Notes: generated by a model not told the origin, from the letters alone. Positions 17,980 through 26,349 are shown, counted from the stretch's first letter. The stretch: 64,000 bases of DNA from Streptomyces sp. SLBN-31 (GCF_006715395.1 NZ_VFNC01000003.1:496001-560000); one strand, 5' to 3'. Made by a program: numbers and translations.

Positions 17980-18024
17980 AAGGCGCGAAGGACACGGCAC
18001 CGCCGGCCCGCCCCGGCGGCCCGG

Positions 18025-18969
18025 TCAGGCCGATGCCTCCGTCAGGCGGGTGATCTCCGCGTCCGTCAGGGTCAGGTTCGCCACGTCCAGCAGGGCCGGG
18101 AGCTGTTCCGGGGTGCGGGCCGAGGCGATCGGGGCGGCCACCGTCGGTTGGGCCGCGAGCCAGGCCAGGGCGACCGTGGCGACGGGTGCGCCGTGCGCCT
18201 CGGCGACCTCGTCCAGGGCCGCCAGCACCTTCCGGCCGCGCTCGGTCCGCAGGTGCTTTCCGGCGCCCGCGGCCCGCGCGCCCTCGACCGTCGTACCGGG
18301 CCGGTACTTGCCGGTGAGGAAGCCGGAGGCCAGGGCGTAGTACGGGACGGTGGCCAGGCCCTGGCGGGAGGCGAGGTCCCGCAGGGGACCCTCGTAGGTG
18401 TCGCGGGAGACCAGGTTGTAGTGCGGCTGGAGGGCGACGTACTTGGCCAGGCCCTCTCGGTCGGAGAACTCCAGGGACTCGGCGAGGCGCTCGGCGGAGA
18501 TGTTGGACGCGGCGATCGCCCGCACCTTGCCCGCCCGCACCAGCTCGTCCAGCGCGCCGATGATCTCCTCGACGGGCGTCTCCGTCTTGTCGAAGTGGGT
18601 GTAGTAGAGGTCGATGCGGTCGGTGCCGAGGCGGCGCAGCGAGGCCTCCGCGGCGGCCTTGATGTTGGCGGCCGACAGGCCCGGGAACTCGGGGTGCTGG
18701 CTGACCTTCGTCGCGACCACGACGTCGTCGCGGTTGCCGCGCGCCGCCATCCACCTGCCGATGATCGTCTCGGACTCGCCGCCGCTGTTGCCCTCGACCC
18801 AGGCGGAGTAGGAGTCGGCGGTGTCGACGAAGTTGCCGCCCACCGCCGTGTAGGCGTCCAGGACGGCGAAGGAGGTGGCCTCGTCGGCCGTCCAGCCGAA
18901 GACGTTGCCGCCGAGGGAGAGCGGGAAGACCTCGAGGCCGGAGTTGCCGAGCTTGCGAAGAGAAGTCAT
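18025..18969 (-). CDS. aldo/keto reductase
   Basis: NADPH-dependent oxidoreductase with a TIM-barrel fold, 314 residues, the usual length. The catalytic tetrad can be read: Asp and Tyr in FVDTADSYSAW, Lys in VVVATKVSQ, His in IDLYYTHFDKT. The cofactor-binding C-terminal region (PIASARTPEQLPALLDVANL) is also present. The substrate cannot be inferred. It ends convergently with the PrsW-like gene about 45 bases away. Confidence 0.9.
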   Translation of the reverse strand: MTSLRKLGNSGLEVFPLSLGGNVFGWTADEATSFAVLDAYTAVGGNFVDTADSYSAWVEGNSGGESETIIGRWMAARGNRDDVVVATKVSQHPEFPGLSAANIKAAAEASLRRLGTDRIDLYYTHFDKTETPVEEIIGALDELVRAGKVRAIAASNISAERLAESLEFSDREGLAKYVALQPHYNLVSRDTYEGPLRDLASRQGLATVPYYALASGFLTGKYRPGTTVEGARAAGAGKHLRTERGRKVLAALDEVAEAHGAPVATVALAWLAAQPTVAAPIASARTPEQLPALLDVANLTLTDAEITRLTEASA

Positions 18970-19067
18970 GTCCTACGTCAACGAAGACCCCGCAGAGCGG
19001 TCTTCCGGAACGGCCGCAAACTTCCCGTAAACAATCGGAGGCAGCCGTTCCGGGGACGTGCGGACCG

Positions 19068-20087
19068 TCAGGGGTTGAGGCCCTTGCCGCGCAGCCACGT
19101 CATCGGGTCGATCCCGGTGGCCTGGCCGTCCGGGTGGACCTCGAGGTGCAGGTGCGGGCCGGTCACGTTGCCGGTGGCGCCGACGCGGCCGATGACGTCA
19201 CCGGTGGCGACCTTCTGGCCGACCTTGACGCTGATCGACGACTGGTGGCAGAACCACAGCTCGGTGCCGTCGTCGAGGGTGAGGATCGTGCGGTAGCCGT
19301 ACGATCCGGCCCAGCCGGCCTCGGTGATGGTGCCGCTGTGGATGGCCTTGATGAGCGTGCCCGTGGGGGCGGCGAAGTCGAGACCCGTGTGGTAGCCGGA
19401 GGACCACATGGAGCCGGCCTGGCCGAAGGTGCCGGTGATCGTGTACGACCCGACCGGCAGTTTGAACTGCTTGGCCAGCTCGGCCAGCCGCGCCTGCTCT
19501 TCCTTCTTCTTGGCCTCGGCCTCGGCCTTCTGCTTGGCGTCGGCGGCCTTGGCGGCGGCGTCCTGCTCCGCCTTGGCCGCGGCGGCGTCGACCTGCTTGG
19601 CGAAGGACGCCTCGGTGACCGCCTGGGCCTTGCTGTCGACCTGGACCTGCTGTGCCTCGGCCTGGGCCATGATCCGGTCGCGCAGCGCCTCGCCCGCGTC
19701 CCTGGCGCCCTGCGCGGTGTCCTCGGTGGTCACGCCGACGCTGCTGAGCGCCGTGGCGGAACCCTTCGGGGCCTCGTCATCGCCGAACACATGGCTCACG
19801 GAGGCCAGGTCGGGCATCGAGATGGAGACCGGGGGCTTGCCGGTGTTGGCGCTGGCCATGCCGCCCGCACCGACGGCGGCTATGACGCCGACGCCGAGAA
19901 CCGTGGAGCTGCGGGCCAGCCCGCCGCCGCGCTGCTTGGCCACGCGGTGCTTGCCCCGTACCGGGCGTACGGACTCCGCGGTGGGATTCCACTCCTCCCA
20001 CTGGCCCTCGTCGGTGCGGGGGGCGAAGCCGAAGGGCTCGGTGCTCGGCACGAACGGCGCTGCCGGGGCAGGCGGGTTGGACGCCAC
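19068..20087 (-). CDS. M23 family (LytM) cell-wall endopeptidase
   Basis: Secreted or membrane-anchored peptidoglycan hydrolase of about 339 residues. The GTG at 20087 follows AAGGAG by nine bases. A hydrophobic segment (STVLGVGVIAAVGAGGMASA) near residues 60-80 serves as a signal or anchor. A Lys/Glu/Ala-rich coiled coil follows (about 140-205). The C-terminal M23 domain has the zinc ligands in GYHTGLDFAAPTGT (near 231) and GPHLHLEVHPDG. Such enzymes cut stem-peptide cross-links during growth, sporulation or germination. The leader carries a c-di-AMP riboswitch, so expression should follow c-di-AMP levels. Confidence 0.9.
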   Translation of the reverse strand: MASNPPAPAAPFVPSTEPFGFAPRTDEGQWEEWNPTAESVRPVRGKHRVAKQRGGGLARSSTVLGVGVIAAVGAGGMASANTGKPPVSISMPDLASVSHVFGDDEAPKGSATALSSVGVTTEDTAQGARDAGEALRDRIMAQAEAQQVQVDSKAQAVTEASFAKQVDAAAAKAEQDAAAKAADAKQKAEAEAKKKEEQARLAELAKQFKLPVGSYTITGTFGQAGSMWSSGYHTGLDFAAPTGTLIKAIHSGTITEAGWAGSYGYRTILTLDDGTELWFCHQSSISVKVGQKVATGDVIGRVGATGNVTGPHLHLEVHPDGQATGIDPMTWLRGKGLNP

Positions 20088-20104
20088 GTGGGCGTGCTCC
20101 TTTC

Positions 20105-20265
20105 CTTCCTTCTCGCCTACCGGGTTAGCTGACGGGTTCGGAGCAGGAAGGTCTCCTACGCGCGTATACCGGCCGTGGGTCCACGGTGGCATCCGCGCGA
20201 TTCACCCCAGGGTGGTGGTTCCCCGGTTCCCTTGCGGGATTCGGCGCGTGAGCACGGAGCCGCCT
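20105..20265 (-). promoter_or_regulatory. ydaO/yuaA-type c-di-AMP riboswitch
   Basis: Reading the minus strand toward the M23 gene, the conserved ydaO blocks appear in order: CGCCGAATCC, GGGGAACCACC, GGGGTGAATCGCGCGG, a variable hairpin, then CCTGCTCCGAACCCGTCAGC, TAACCCGGTAGGCGAGAAGG. The 3' end lies about 20 bases upstream of the start codon, just before the AAGGAG ribosome-binding site. In Streptomyces this class controls several cell-wall hydrolase genes, normally as a genetic off switch when c-di-AMP is high. Exact ends are approximate. Confidence 0.88.
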
Positions 20266-20472
20266 CTTGTGACGGCTGGGACGACCGCGCTGCGTTATCG
20301 TACGTTAATAGACCCGGGGTGTGGATTCCAAGCAGTTCGGCTTGATCATTAACGTTTCCGGGCTGGACGTACAGGTCCATGACCGGCGAAAAACGGGCGA
20401 GTTGACCCCTTCTCAGGATCTTCACGACCACTGACGGTCCGTCAGTTGTTATGCGGAGGGCGGCCATCCCAT

Positions 20473-20720
20473 CACCTGGCGTGACGTCGTACGGCGAGCA
20501 TCGCCATGTCGTCCGTCGCGCCGTCCCCGGTGTGCCGGTGCACCTCCCGGGCGAGGGTGGCGATCAGCCCGGCGGGATCGGCGAAGAGACGGCCCTCCAG
20601 ACTCGCCGCGGATCCACTGGCGAGGATCGTGCCCCCGCGCGAGTAGAGCGGGGCGGGGACGGCGGGCGAGCCGTGAGGGCGATGGGGGGAAACACCGAGG
20701 GCCGGAACCCGTTTCCGGAT
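20473..20720 (-). pseudogene. C-terminal remnant of a SpoIIE/PP2C phosphatase
   Basis: Minus-strand codons ending in a TGA at 20473 read RLFADPAGLIATLAREVHRH followed by TGDGATDDMAMLAVRR, the typical last 40 residues of a Streptomyces PP2C/SpoIIE phosphatase domain. Upstream in the same frame (to about 20700) the sequence no longer resembles the family and there is no start or upstream catalytic domain. This is a broken gene end stranded on the 3' side of the tRNA-fMet gene. Confidence 0.6.
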
Positions 20721-20732
20721 TCCGGCCCTCGG
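20695..20732 (-). terminator. hairpin terminator after tRNA-fMet
   Basis: Perfect 13-bp inverted repeat (CCGAGGGCCGGAA / TTCCGGCCCTCGG) with a 12-base loop, eight bases downstream of the tRNA 3' end on the minus strand. No strong U-tract. Confidence 0.7.
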
Positions 20733-20739
20733 CCTTCAG

Positions 20740-20813
20740 TAGCGGGGACAGGATTTGAACCTGCGACCTCTGGGTTATGAGCCCAGCGAGCTACCGAGCT
20801 GCTCCACCCCGCG
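20740..20813 (-). tRNA. tRNA-fMet (CAU), initiator
   Basis: Cloverleaf on the minus strand with acceptor CGCGGGG paired to CCCCGCT, anticodon loop CTCATAA (anticodon CAU) and T-loop GGTTCAAATCC. Two features mark it as the initiator rather than elongator: an unpaired first position (C1 opposite U72), and three consecutive G:C pairs at the base of the anticodon stem (GGG/CCC). CCA is not encoded. Confidence 0.93.
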
Positions 20814-20890
20814 TCGTTGTGACTCCAGTGTACGCCATCCGCGGGACGCCCAGCACCAGGGTTTCGATCCGGCCCCTTCGCCTGGGGTTC

Positions 20891-22024
20891 TCAGCCGCCC
20901 AGCAGATGGGTGTTCGGCGCCTTGGCCGCTGCCTCGTGCTCCTCCAGCAGGACGACGTCCACCCCGGCCGCCGCCAGCAGTCCGTTCCCGTCGGCCTCCT
21001 CGACGAAGGTGTCCGGCTCGCGCCAGGCGGTCACCACCCGCCGTACCCCGGCCTCCAGGATCAGCCGGGAACACGGCTTCGGCCGGGACGCGCGCCGCGC
21101 GCAGGGCTCCAGGCTGCTGTAGACGGTCGCGTCCGCCAGCCGCGGATCGGCCGGATCGATCTTCGCGAGCGCCGCCTCCTCGGCGTGCACCGTGGGGTCG
21201 CCGGCCTCGCGCGAATGGCCGCGGGCGAGTTCCGTGCCGTCGGCGGAGACGACGAGCGCCCCGACGCTGAAGGCCGTCCGTGAGGGCGGGCACTGGGCCG
21301 CCAGCGCGCAGGCCAGCCGCAGCCAGTGGTGGTCGGCGGCGGACGGGACCGGGCCCGTGCCGGGTGCGGTGGGCTCGTAGCGCATCAGCACCACGTCCTC
21401 GATACGGCGGCTCTCCACCAGTCTGAGCCGGCCGCCCTGGTAGCCGCCCGGCCCGAAGAGCCGGGGCGCCTTCTCGTCGCCGACGAACACCGGGGCCAGC
21501 ACCAGCTGCAGCTCGTCCGCGAGCCCCTGGAGCAGCAGCTGCGTGTGGATGGTGCCGCCGCCCTCGACCATCAGGCGCTCGACGCCTCGTACGTCGTGCA
21601 GGTGCTCCAGGAGGCGGCGCCAGTCGAGGCCGGGGCCCAGGGGGACGACGACGTCGGCGAGGCCGAGGGCGACGGCCCGGTGTGCGCCCTCGTCGGTCGT
21701 GTAGAGCACCTTCTCGCCGCCGGTGTGCCAGAACTTCGCCGTCGGGTCGAGGTCACCGGAGCCGCTGACGGTGACCTTGAGGGGGTACTCCGGCTTCCCC
21801 TCGGCCGTGCGGGCGGCGCGCCGCTCGGGTGAGTTGACCAGCAGGCGCGGGTTGTCGGCGCGGATCGTGCCGGCGCCGACCAGGATGGCGTCCACGGACG
21901 CCCGTACCTCGTCCACCCGGTCGAAGTCTGCCGGGGACGAGAGCAGCAGCCGCTCGGGGCCGGTGTCGTCGAGGTAGCCGTCGAGGGAGACGGCGGCGGA
22001 CAGCAGGACGTGGGGGTACGGCAT
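20891..22024 (-). CDS. RibD-like reductase-deaminase fusion with reversed domain order
   Basis: A 377-residue protein. Residues 1 to about 225 are a RibD C-terminal type (dihydrofolate reductase-like) pyrimidine reductase: LLSAAVSLDGYLDDTG, ILVGAGTIRADNPRLLVNSP, LMVEGGGTIHTQLL. Residues about 245-377 are a cytidine-deaminase-type domain with zinc ligands in VHAEEAALAKI (near 280) and [15 protein letters not shown]. In canonical RibD the deaminase comes first and the reductase second; here the order is swapped. The predicted reactions are steps two and three of riboflavin synthesis on the product of GTP cyclohydrolase II, whose gene lies 0.8 kb away. The ATG at 22024 has only a weak ribosome-binding site. 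The gene is divergent from a MarR regulator. Confidence 0.82.
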   Translation of the reverse strand: MPYPHVLLSAAVSLDGYLDDTGPERLLLSSPADFDRVDEVRASVDAILVGAGTIRADNPRLLVNSPERRAARTAEGKPEYPLKVTVSGSGDLDPTAKFWHTGGEKVLYTTDEGAHRAVALGLADVVVPLGPGLDWRRLLEHLHDVRGVERLMVEGGGTIHTQLLLQGLADELQLVLAPVFVGDEKAPRLFGPGGYQGGRLRLVESRRIEDVVLMRYEPTAPGTGPVPSAADHHWLRLACALAAQCPPSRTAFSVGALVVSADGTELARGHSREAGDPTVHAEEAALAKIDPADPRLADATVYSSLEPCARRASRPKPCSRLILEAGVRRVVTAWREPDTFVEEADGNGLLAAAGVDVVLLEEHEAAAKAPNTHLLGG

Positions 22025-22112
22025 CGGGCGTGCTCGCTCTCGGAGGCCGGGGATGCTGGGTAAGGGGGCGCTTGGCAAAGAGGATGCTTGGCAAAGGGGA
22101 CTCTTGGTTAAA

Positions 22113-22125
22113 GTTTGAAACAAAC
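22113..22125. promoter_or_regulatory. probable MarR autoregulatory operator
   Basis: GTTTG-AAA-CAAAC palindrome 13 bases upstream of the MarR start codon, in the short space shared with the divergent RibD-like gene. It shares the TTTGAA/TTCAAA core with two palindromes upstream of ribA. The operator role is inference. Confidence 0.5.
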
Positions 22126-22138
22126 CTACACTGGTCGT

Positions 22139-22669
22139 ATGACGACTCGCTGGCTCACCGGCAAGGAGCAGCGCGCCTGGCGCGCGTACATCGCGGCGAC
22201 GCACCTCCTGGAGGACGCGATCGACCGCCAGCTCCAGCAGGACGCCGGCATGCCCCATCTCTACTACTCCATCCTGGCCAACCTCTCCGAGGCGCCGGAA
22301 CGCAAGCTGCGGATGACCGATCTCGCCGAGAAGTCGAAGATCACGCGCAGCAGGCTGACATACGCCGTGACGCGACTGGAGAAGGACGGGCTGATCCGGC
22401 GCGAGGACTGCCAGTGGGACAAGCGGAGCAGCTTCGCGGCCCTCACCGACGAGGGGATGGCGGTTCTGGAGCGCACGGCGCCGGGGCATGTGGAGACCGT
22501 ACGGGCGGCGGTGTTCGACCATCTCTCCGAGGAGCAGGTGGAGCGGCTGGAGGAGATCAGCTCCGCGATCGTGCGCGCGCTGGAGGGCGCGGAGACGCCG
22601 CGGCCGACCTCCGACGAGGTGCCGTGGCGGCGGCGGTCGTCGCCGTGCTCGGGCTCGGGCTCGTCGTGA
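22139..22669 (+). CDS. MarR family transcriptional regulator
   Basis: Winged-helix regulator of 176 residues. Recognisable parts are LEDAIDRQLQQDAGMPHLYY, KLRMTDLAEKSKITRSRLTY (recognition helix), VTRLEKDGLIRREDC and the wing WDKRSSFAALTDEGMAVLER. The ATG at 22139 is only about 20 bases from AT-rich, promoter-like DNA with a GTTTG-AAA-CAAAC palindrome. The gene sits between the divergent RibD-like gene and the downstream ribA, and similar palindromes occur in front of ribA. It therefore probably controls these flavin-pathway genes in response to a small ligand. The C-terminus (RRRSSPCSGSGSS) is low-complexity. Confidence 0.85.
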   Translation: MTTRWLTGKEQRAWRAYIAATHLLEDAIDRQLQQDAGMPHLYYSILANLSEAPERKLRMTDLAEKSKITRSRLTYAVTRLEKDGLIRREDCQWDKRSSFAALTDEGMAVLERTAPGHVETVRAAVFDHLSEEQVERLEEISSAIVRALEGAETPRPTSDEVPWRRRSSPCSGSGSS

Positions 22670-22715
22670 GGACACTCTCGTGAACTTCCCCGCGTGAGCC
22701 GGGTCGCAAATCTGT

Positions 22716-22776
22716 TGCTTCAAATTTAAAGCACGGGTAGGGTTCCAGCCGTGGATCTGCTTCAAATCTGAAGCAG
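22716..22776. promoter_or_regulatory. paired palindromes upstream of ribA, probable MarR operators
   Basis: Two related inverted repeats lie 40-100 bases before ribA: TGCTT-CAAATTTA-AAGCA at 22716-22733, and the perfect CTGCTTCA-AATC-TGAAGCAG at 22757-22776. Both contain TTCAAAT and are spaced about four helical turns centre to centre. Two such sites bracketing a promoter fit repression by the adjacent MarR protein, though binding is inferred. Confidence 0.6.
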
Positions 22777-22816
22777 CACTCCGCACGGTCCTGCACCCGG
22801 ACACAGGAGAACCCCC

Positions 22817-23458
22817 ATGCCCGACTTCCCCGCCGCCACGCCGCGCTCCCGCGTCCGGGTACCGCTGCGCTTCGACGACGGCTACAGCGTCGACGCCGAA
22901 CTCGTCACCTTCCACGGCCTGGTCGACGGCCAGGAACACGTCGCCGTCGTCCTCGGCGACCCCGTCCCCGGCACCGTCCCGCTGGTCCGCCTGCACTCCG
23001 AGTGCCTGACCGGCGACGTCTTCGGCTCCGCCCGCTGCGACTGCGGTCCGCAGCTGCGGGAGGCGGTGGAGCGCATCGCGGCCCGTGGCGGCGTCCTGCT
23101 CTACCTCCGCCAGGAGGGCCGTGGCATCGGCCTCTACAACAAGCTCGACGCGTACGCCCTGCAGGACCAGGGCCTCGACACCTACGAGGCGAACGCCGCC
23201 CTGGGCCTGCCCGAGGACGCCCGCGACTACACGGCCGCCGCCCAGATGCTGCGCTCGCTCGGCGTCACCGAACTGGACCTGCTGTCCAACAACCCCGACA
23301 AGGCAGGGCAGTTGCGCGACCTGGGCATCACGGTCCACGACCGGGTCCCGACCGGCGTCTTCACCACCGCCCACAACGTCCGCTACCTGCGCGCGAAGGT
23401 CCTCCAGACCCAGCACACGCTCCCCCTGGGCGAACTGACGGAACTCAGCGCGGGCTGA
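22817..23458 (+). CDS. ribA: GTP cyclohydrolase II
   Basis: First committed enzyme of riboflavin-type biosynthesis: opens GTP to 2,5-diamino-6-ribosylamino-4-pyrimidinone 5'-phosphate plus formate and pyrophosphate. The protein is 213 residues, a stand-alone RibA with no RibB domain. Zinc ligands and catalytic motifs are clear: RLHSECLTGDVFGSARCDCG, LYLRQEGRGIGLYNKLDAYA, and the C-terminal LLSNNPDKAGQLRDLGI. The start codon follows AGGAGAACCCCC. Operon partners ribB/ribH are absent, so this looks like a second, inducible RibA working with the swapped RibD-like protein nearby. Confidence 0.93.
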   Translation: MPDFPAATPRSRVRVPLRFDDGYSVDAELVTFHGLVDGQEHVAVVLGDPVPGTVPLVRLHSECLTGDVFGSARCDCGPQLREAVERIAARGGVLLYLRQEGRGIGLYNKLDAYALQDQGLDTYEANAALGLPEDARDYTAAAQMLRSLGVTELDLLSNNPDKAGQLRDLGITVHDRVPTGVFTTAHNVRYLRAKVLQTQHTLPLGELTELSAG

Positions 23459-23719
23459 GGACGCGCCGGCCGTCCAGGGCCGTAACCGGGCGTCGTATGC
23501 CCAGCAGGCCCGAGCCGCGGGTTTCGCCGGCGCCGCCCCGGCCCTCGTCGGCGACCCGCGCCCGCAGCCCCGCTTCAGCCGGACGAGCCGGACCGTGACG
23601 CGGGCCGAGCCGCCGCGCTTCGCCGTGTTGGTGGGGGCCCCGGCGACCACGAAGTAGGCGGTACCCCGACGGCGGCCGGGGCCCGCGGCCCGTCCTGCGC
23701 CCGCCCCTCCACCTCCACC
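23459..23719. other. probable gene debris downstream of ribA
   Basis: No intact gene. On the minus strand one frame reads YFVVAGAPTNTAKRGGSARV and then VTVRLVRLK, which looks like the tail of an extracellular or membrane protein, but it has no start and no recognisable family. Composition is GC-rich with atypical codon periodicity. I treat it as decayed coding sequence. Confidence 0.3.
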
Positions 23720-24000
23720 TACCGGCCAGGGCGCCGTAGAAGCAGTCGGCGACCGTCCAGCGCAGGTCGGTGGAGGTGCCGGGTTCGCGGAGTGCCGTGC
23801 GGATGCGCTCGCGCAGCTTCCCGGTGAGCGGCCGGTACGCCGTCGGGCTCCTCTGCCCGGTCCAGCCGGCCGTCATGGCCCGCTTGGCGTCGGCGATCCG
23901 CCGCCGGAGCAGCACGGTCCCGGGCAGCAGCCAGGCGCCGCCCCCGGCGATCGTGCCGACGAACCGTCCACGCCCGAACCATCGCGGCCGGTCAGCCGCC
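23720..24000 (-). pseudogene. fragment resembling the sensor region of an actinobacterial histidine kinase
   Basis: Minus-strand codons read GTIAGGGAWLLPGTVLLRRR, then IADAKRAMTAGW, SPTAYRPLTGKLRERIRTAL and STDLRWTVADCFYGALAG. This hydrophobic segment, basic linker and PYRPL-type motif resemble the membrane-embedded sensor domain found at the N-terminus of many Streptomyces histidine kinases. No kinase domain follows, and the frame continues only as low-complexity sequence to a stop at 23445. It is probably a remnant. The family match is weak. Confidence 0.4.
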
Positions 24001-24216
24001 GACCGCGGGTTTCACCAACCTTCTTCCACGCCCGCATTGGGACTTCTCGCGCCCAAATTCCCAGCCGATTGCGGGAGTTGACATACTCTCCTCCCGGAGA
24101 AGGGCCGTCCGCCGCCGGCCCGTGGGCCCACCGGCCGGCCGGGTCGGCGAATCGACGCCCCGTCACGTGCGCGTTCTCCGCAGCCATCCGAGTCGACACA
24201 GGTCCGGGATCCCTTG

Positions 24217-26136
24217 ATGACCACACACAGTGACAGACGCGGGCACGCGTCCCGCCTCCACCGTCCGGCCCTGCTCGCCGCTGTCGCCGCACTGGCCGCC
24301 GCGGGCGCGACGACCGTGCCGGTGACGGCGGCGGCAGCCGACGCCTCCGGCCGCCCGGCACCCTCGCTGGAGCGGGCCTTCACCGCCGCCGCCGACGCGT
24401 ACCACGTGCCGCGCCAGGTGCTGCTGGCCGTGTCGTACCAGGAGTCCGCCTGGGACACCCGCCCCGGGCAGCACAGCACGGACGGCGGCTACGGCCCGAT
24501 GCACCTGACGGACGTCACCCCCGCCATGCTGGCCGCGGGCCCCGCGGGAGCCGCCGGACGCGGCGATCTGGCGTACATGGCCGCCGACCCCGCACTGCAC
24601 ACGCTTCGGGCCGCCGCGAAACTGACGGGCCTGTCCGCCGAGAGCCTGCGCACCGACCCGGCCGCCAACATCCGCGGCGGCGCGGCCCTGCTCGCCGACT
24701 ACCAGAGGAAGACGACCGGCAGCGCGTCCACCGACCCCGGCAACTGGTACGGGGCCGTGGCCCGTTACAGCCAGTCCTCGCAGCGCCAGGGCGCCGCGGC
24801 CTTCGCCGACCGCGTCTTCGCCTCCATACGAAAGGGCGCCGCCCGCACCACCTCCGACGGCCGGCGCATGAGCCTGGCGGCCGACAGCGGTGTCCGCCCC
24901 GCGACCGGCCAACTGGCCGCCCTGCACCTGAAGTCGGCGGCCGTCACGGACGTCGAGTGCCCGCCCACCCTGGACTGCGCCTTCGTCCCGGCGGCGGCCT
25001 CCAACGGCCAGGTCTCGAACCGCCCCGCGAACGGCATCAGGATCGACACCATCGTCATCCACGACACCGAGAGCTCCTACGACGCCGCCATCAGGACCGC
25101 CCAGGCGGCGGGCGGCGCCGCCGCGCACTACGTGATGCGCTCCGCCGACGGCGCGGTGACGCAGATGGTGCCCACGAAGGACCTCGCCTTCCACGCGGGC
25201 AACTACACGACCAACATGCACTCGATCGGCATCGAGCACGAGGGCTACGCCGCGCACGGCGCGACCTGGTACACCGAGGCCCAGTACGAGGCCACGGCCG
25301 AACTGGTCGAGTACCTCGCCGCCCGGTACGACATCCCGCTGGACCGCGAGCACGTCATCGGCCACGACAACGTCGCCGGGCCGAAGTCGTCCCTCGTCTC
25401 CGGCATGCACTGGGACCCGGGCCCGTCCTGGGACTGGAACCACTTCATGAACCTGCTCGGCGTCCACACCCGCGCGCACGGCGTCGGCCCGGTCGGCTCG
25501 GTGGTCACCATCGCGCCCCGGTTCGAGGACAACCTGCAGACCGTCCAGATCTGCCCCGCCGACGACCCGACCGGCGCCACCACCGCCTGCACGGAGACCC
25601 CGCAGCCGTCGAACTTCGTCTACCTGCGCACCGCGCCCGACGACTCGGCGCCCCTCTTCGGCGACCAGGCCGTCCACCCGGGCACGGCCGGCACCGACCG
25701 GATCAACGACTGGGGCAGCACCGCGGCGGCCGGCCAGCAGTTCGTGGTCGCGGGCCAGGACGGCGACTGGACCGCGATCTGGTACAGCGGCGCGAAGGTG
25801 TGGTTCTACAACCCGCACGGCTGCAACACCGCGCCCGCCCACGGCGTTCAGGTGATCGGCGCGGCCGGCACCTCACCGGTCGCGGTGTACGGCTCCGGCT
25901 ACCCGGACGCCGCCGAGTACCCCTCGGGCCTGTCCCCCTCGACGCAGGCCCCGCTGAGCATGTACACGATCCCCGCAGGCCAGGCCTACGTGGCGACCGA
26001 GCCGCCGTCCGCCACGCAGGACTTCTTCCCGTCCAGCGGCACGGTCGTCACCGGCGCCAAGTCGATGTACACCATCCAGTACAACCACCGGGTCGCCCTG
26101 GTCTACGCCGGGGACGTCACGGCGGCCGCGGGATGA
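24217..26136 (+). CDS. secreted N-acetylmuramoyl-L-alanine amidase with N-terminal lysozyme-like domain
   Basis: Exported cell-wall hydrolase of about 639 residues. A classical signal peptide ([20 protein letters not shown], cut near AAAADA) is followed by a goose-lysozyme/SLT-like region ([20 protein letters not shown], then [10 protein letters not shown]). After about 240 residues comes an Amidase_2 (PGRP-type) domain, with zinc and catalytic residues in [33 protein letters not shown] and [13 protein letters not shown]. The last 200 residues look SH3-like ([14 protein letters not shown]) and may bind the wall. The combination suggests a protein that cleaves both glycan and stem peptide. The start is ATG 24217, directly after an in-frame TTG. 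Confidence 0.85.
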   Translation: MTTHSDRRGHASRLHRPALLAAVAALAAAGATTVPVTAAAADASGRPAPSLERAFTAAADAYHVPRQVLLAVSYQESAWDTRPGQHSTDGGYGPMHLTDVTPAMLAAGPAGAAGRGDLAYMAADPALHTLRAAAKLTGLSAESLRTDPAANIRGGAALLADYQRKTTGSASTDPGNWYGAVARYSQSSQRQGAAAFADRVFASIRKGAARTTSDGRRMSLAADSGVRPATGQLAALHLKSAAVTDVECPPTLDCAFVPAAASNGQVSNRPANGIRIDTIVIHDTESSYDAAIRTAQAAGGAAAHYVMRSADGAVTQMVPTKDLAFHAGNYTTNMHSIGIEHEGYAAHGATWYTEAQYEATAELVEYLAARYDIPLDREHVIGHDNVAGPKSSLVSGMHWDPGPSWDWNHFMNLLGVHTRAHGVGPVGSVVTIAPRFEDNLQTVQICPADDPTGATTACTETPQPSNFVYLRTAPDDSAPLFGDQAVHPGTAGTDRINDWGSTAAAGQQFVVAGQDGDWTAIWYSGAKVWFYNPHGCNTAPAHGVQVIGAAGTSPVAVYGSGYPDAAEYPSGLSPSTQAPLSMYTIPAGQAYVATEPPSATQDFFPSSGTVVTGAKSMYTIQYNHRVALVYAGDVTAAAG

Positions 26137-26163
26137 CCCCCGGCTGACCCGTACAGCACACGA

Positions 26164-26198
26164 AAGCCCCAGGTCGTGATCTTTCCGACCTGGGGCTT
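26164..26198. terminator. bidirectional terminator between amidase and tRNA-Lys
   Basis: Perfect 13-bp stem (AAGCCCCAGGTCG / CGACCTGGGGCTT) with a 9-base loop. It lies 27 bases after the amidase stop and 5 bases after the tRNA-Lys 3' end, so it serves the two converging transcripts. Confidence 0.8.
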
Positions 26199-26203
26199 CT
26201 GCG

Positions 26204-26276
26204 TAGGCCCTGTGGGACTCGAACCCACAACCAATGGATTAAAAGTCCACTGCTCTGCCAATTGAGCTAAGGGCCC
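26204..26276 (-). tRNA. tRNA-Lys (UUU)
   Basis: Cloverleaf on the minus strand: acceptor GGGCCCT paired with AGGGCCT, D-arm GCTCAATTGGCAGAGC, anticodon loop CTTTTAA (UUU), T-arm GTGGGTTCGAGTCCCAC, discriminator A. CCA is not encoded. Confidence 0.95.
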
Positions 26277-26308
26277 TCGGCGATGTTGCCTCCCCGAGCA
26301 TAGCCGGA

Positions 26309-26349
26309 CACGGCCGTGTCTCCGATCGGGTATCGGGGACACGGCCGTG
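26309..26349 (-). terminator. terminator of the amino acid permease gene
   Basis: An 18-bp inverted repeat (CACGGCCGTGTCTCCGAT / ATCGGGGACACGGCCGTG) with one G-U-type mismatch and a 5-base loop, 28 bases downstream of the permease stop codon on the minus strand. Confidence 0.75.
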
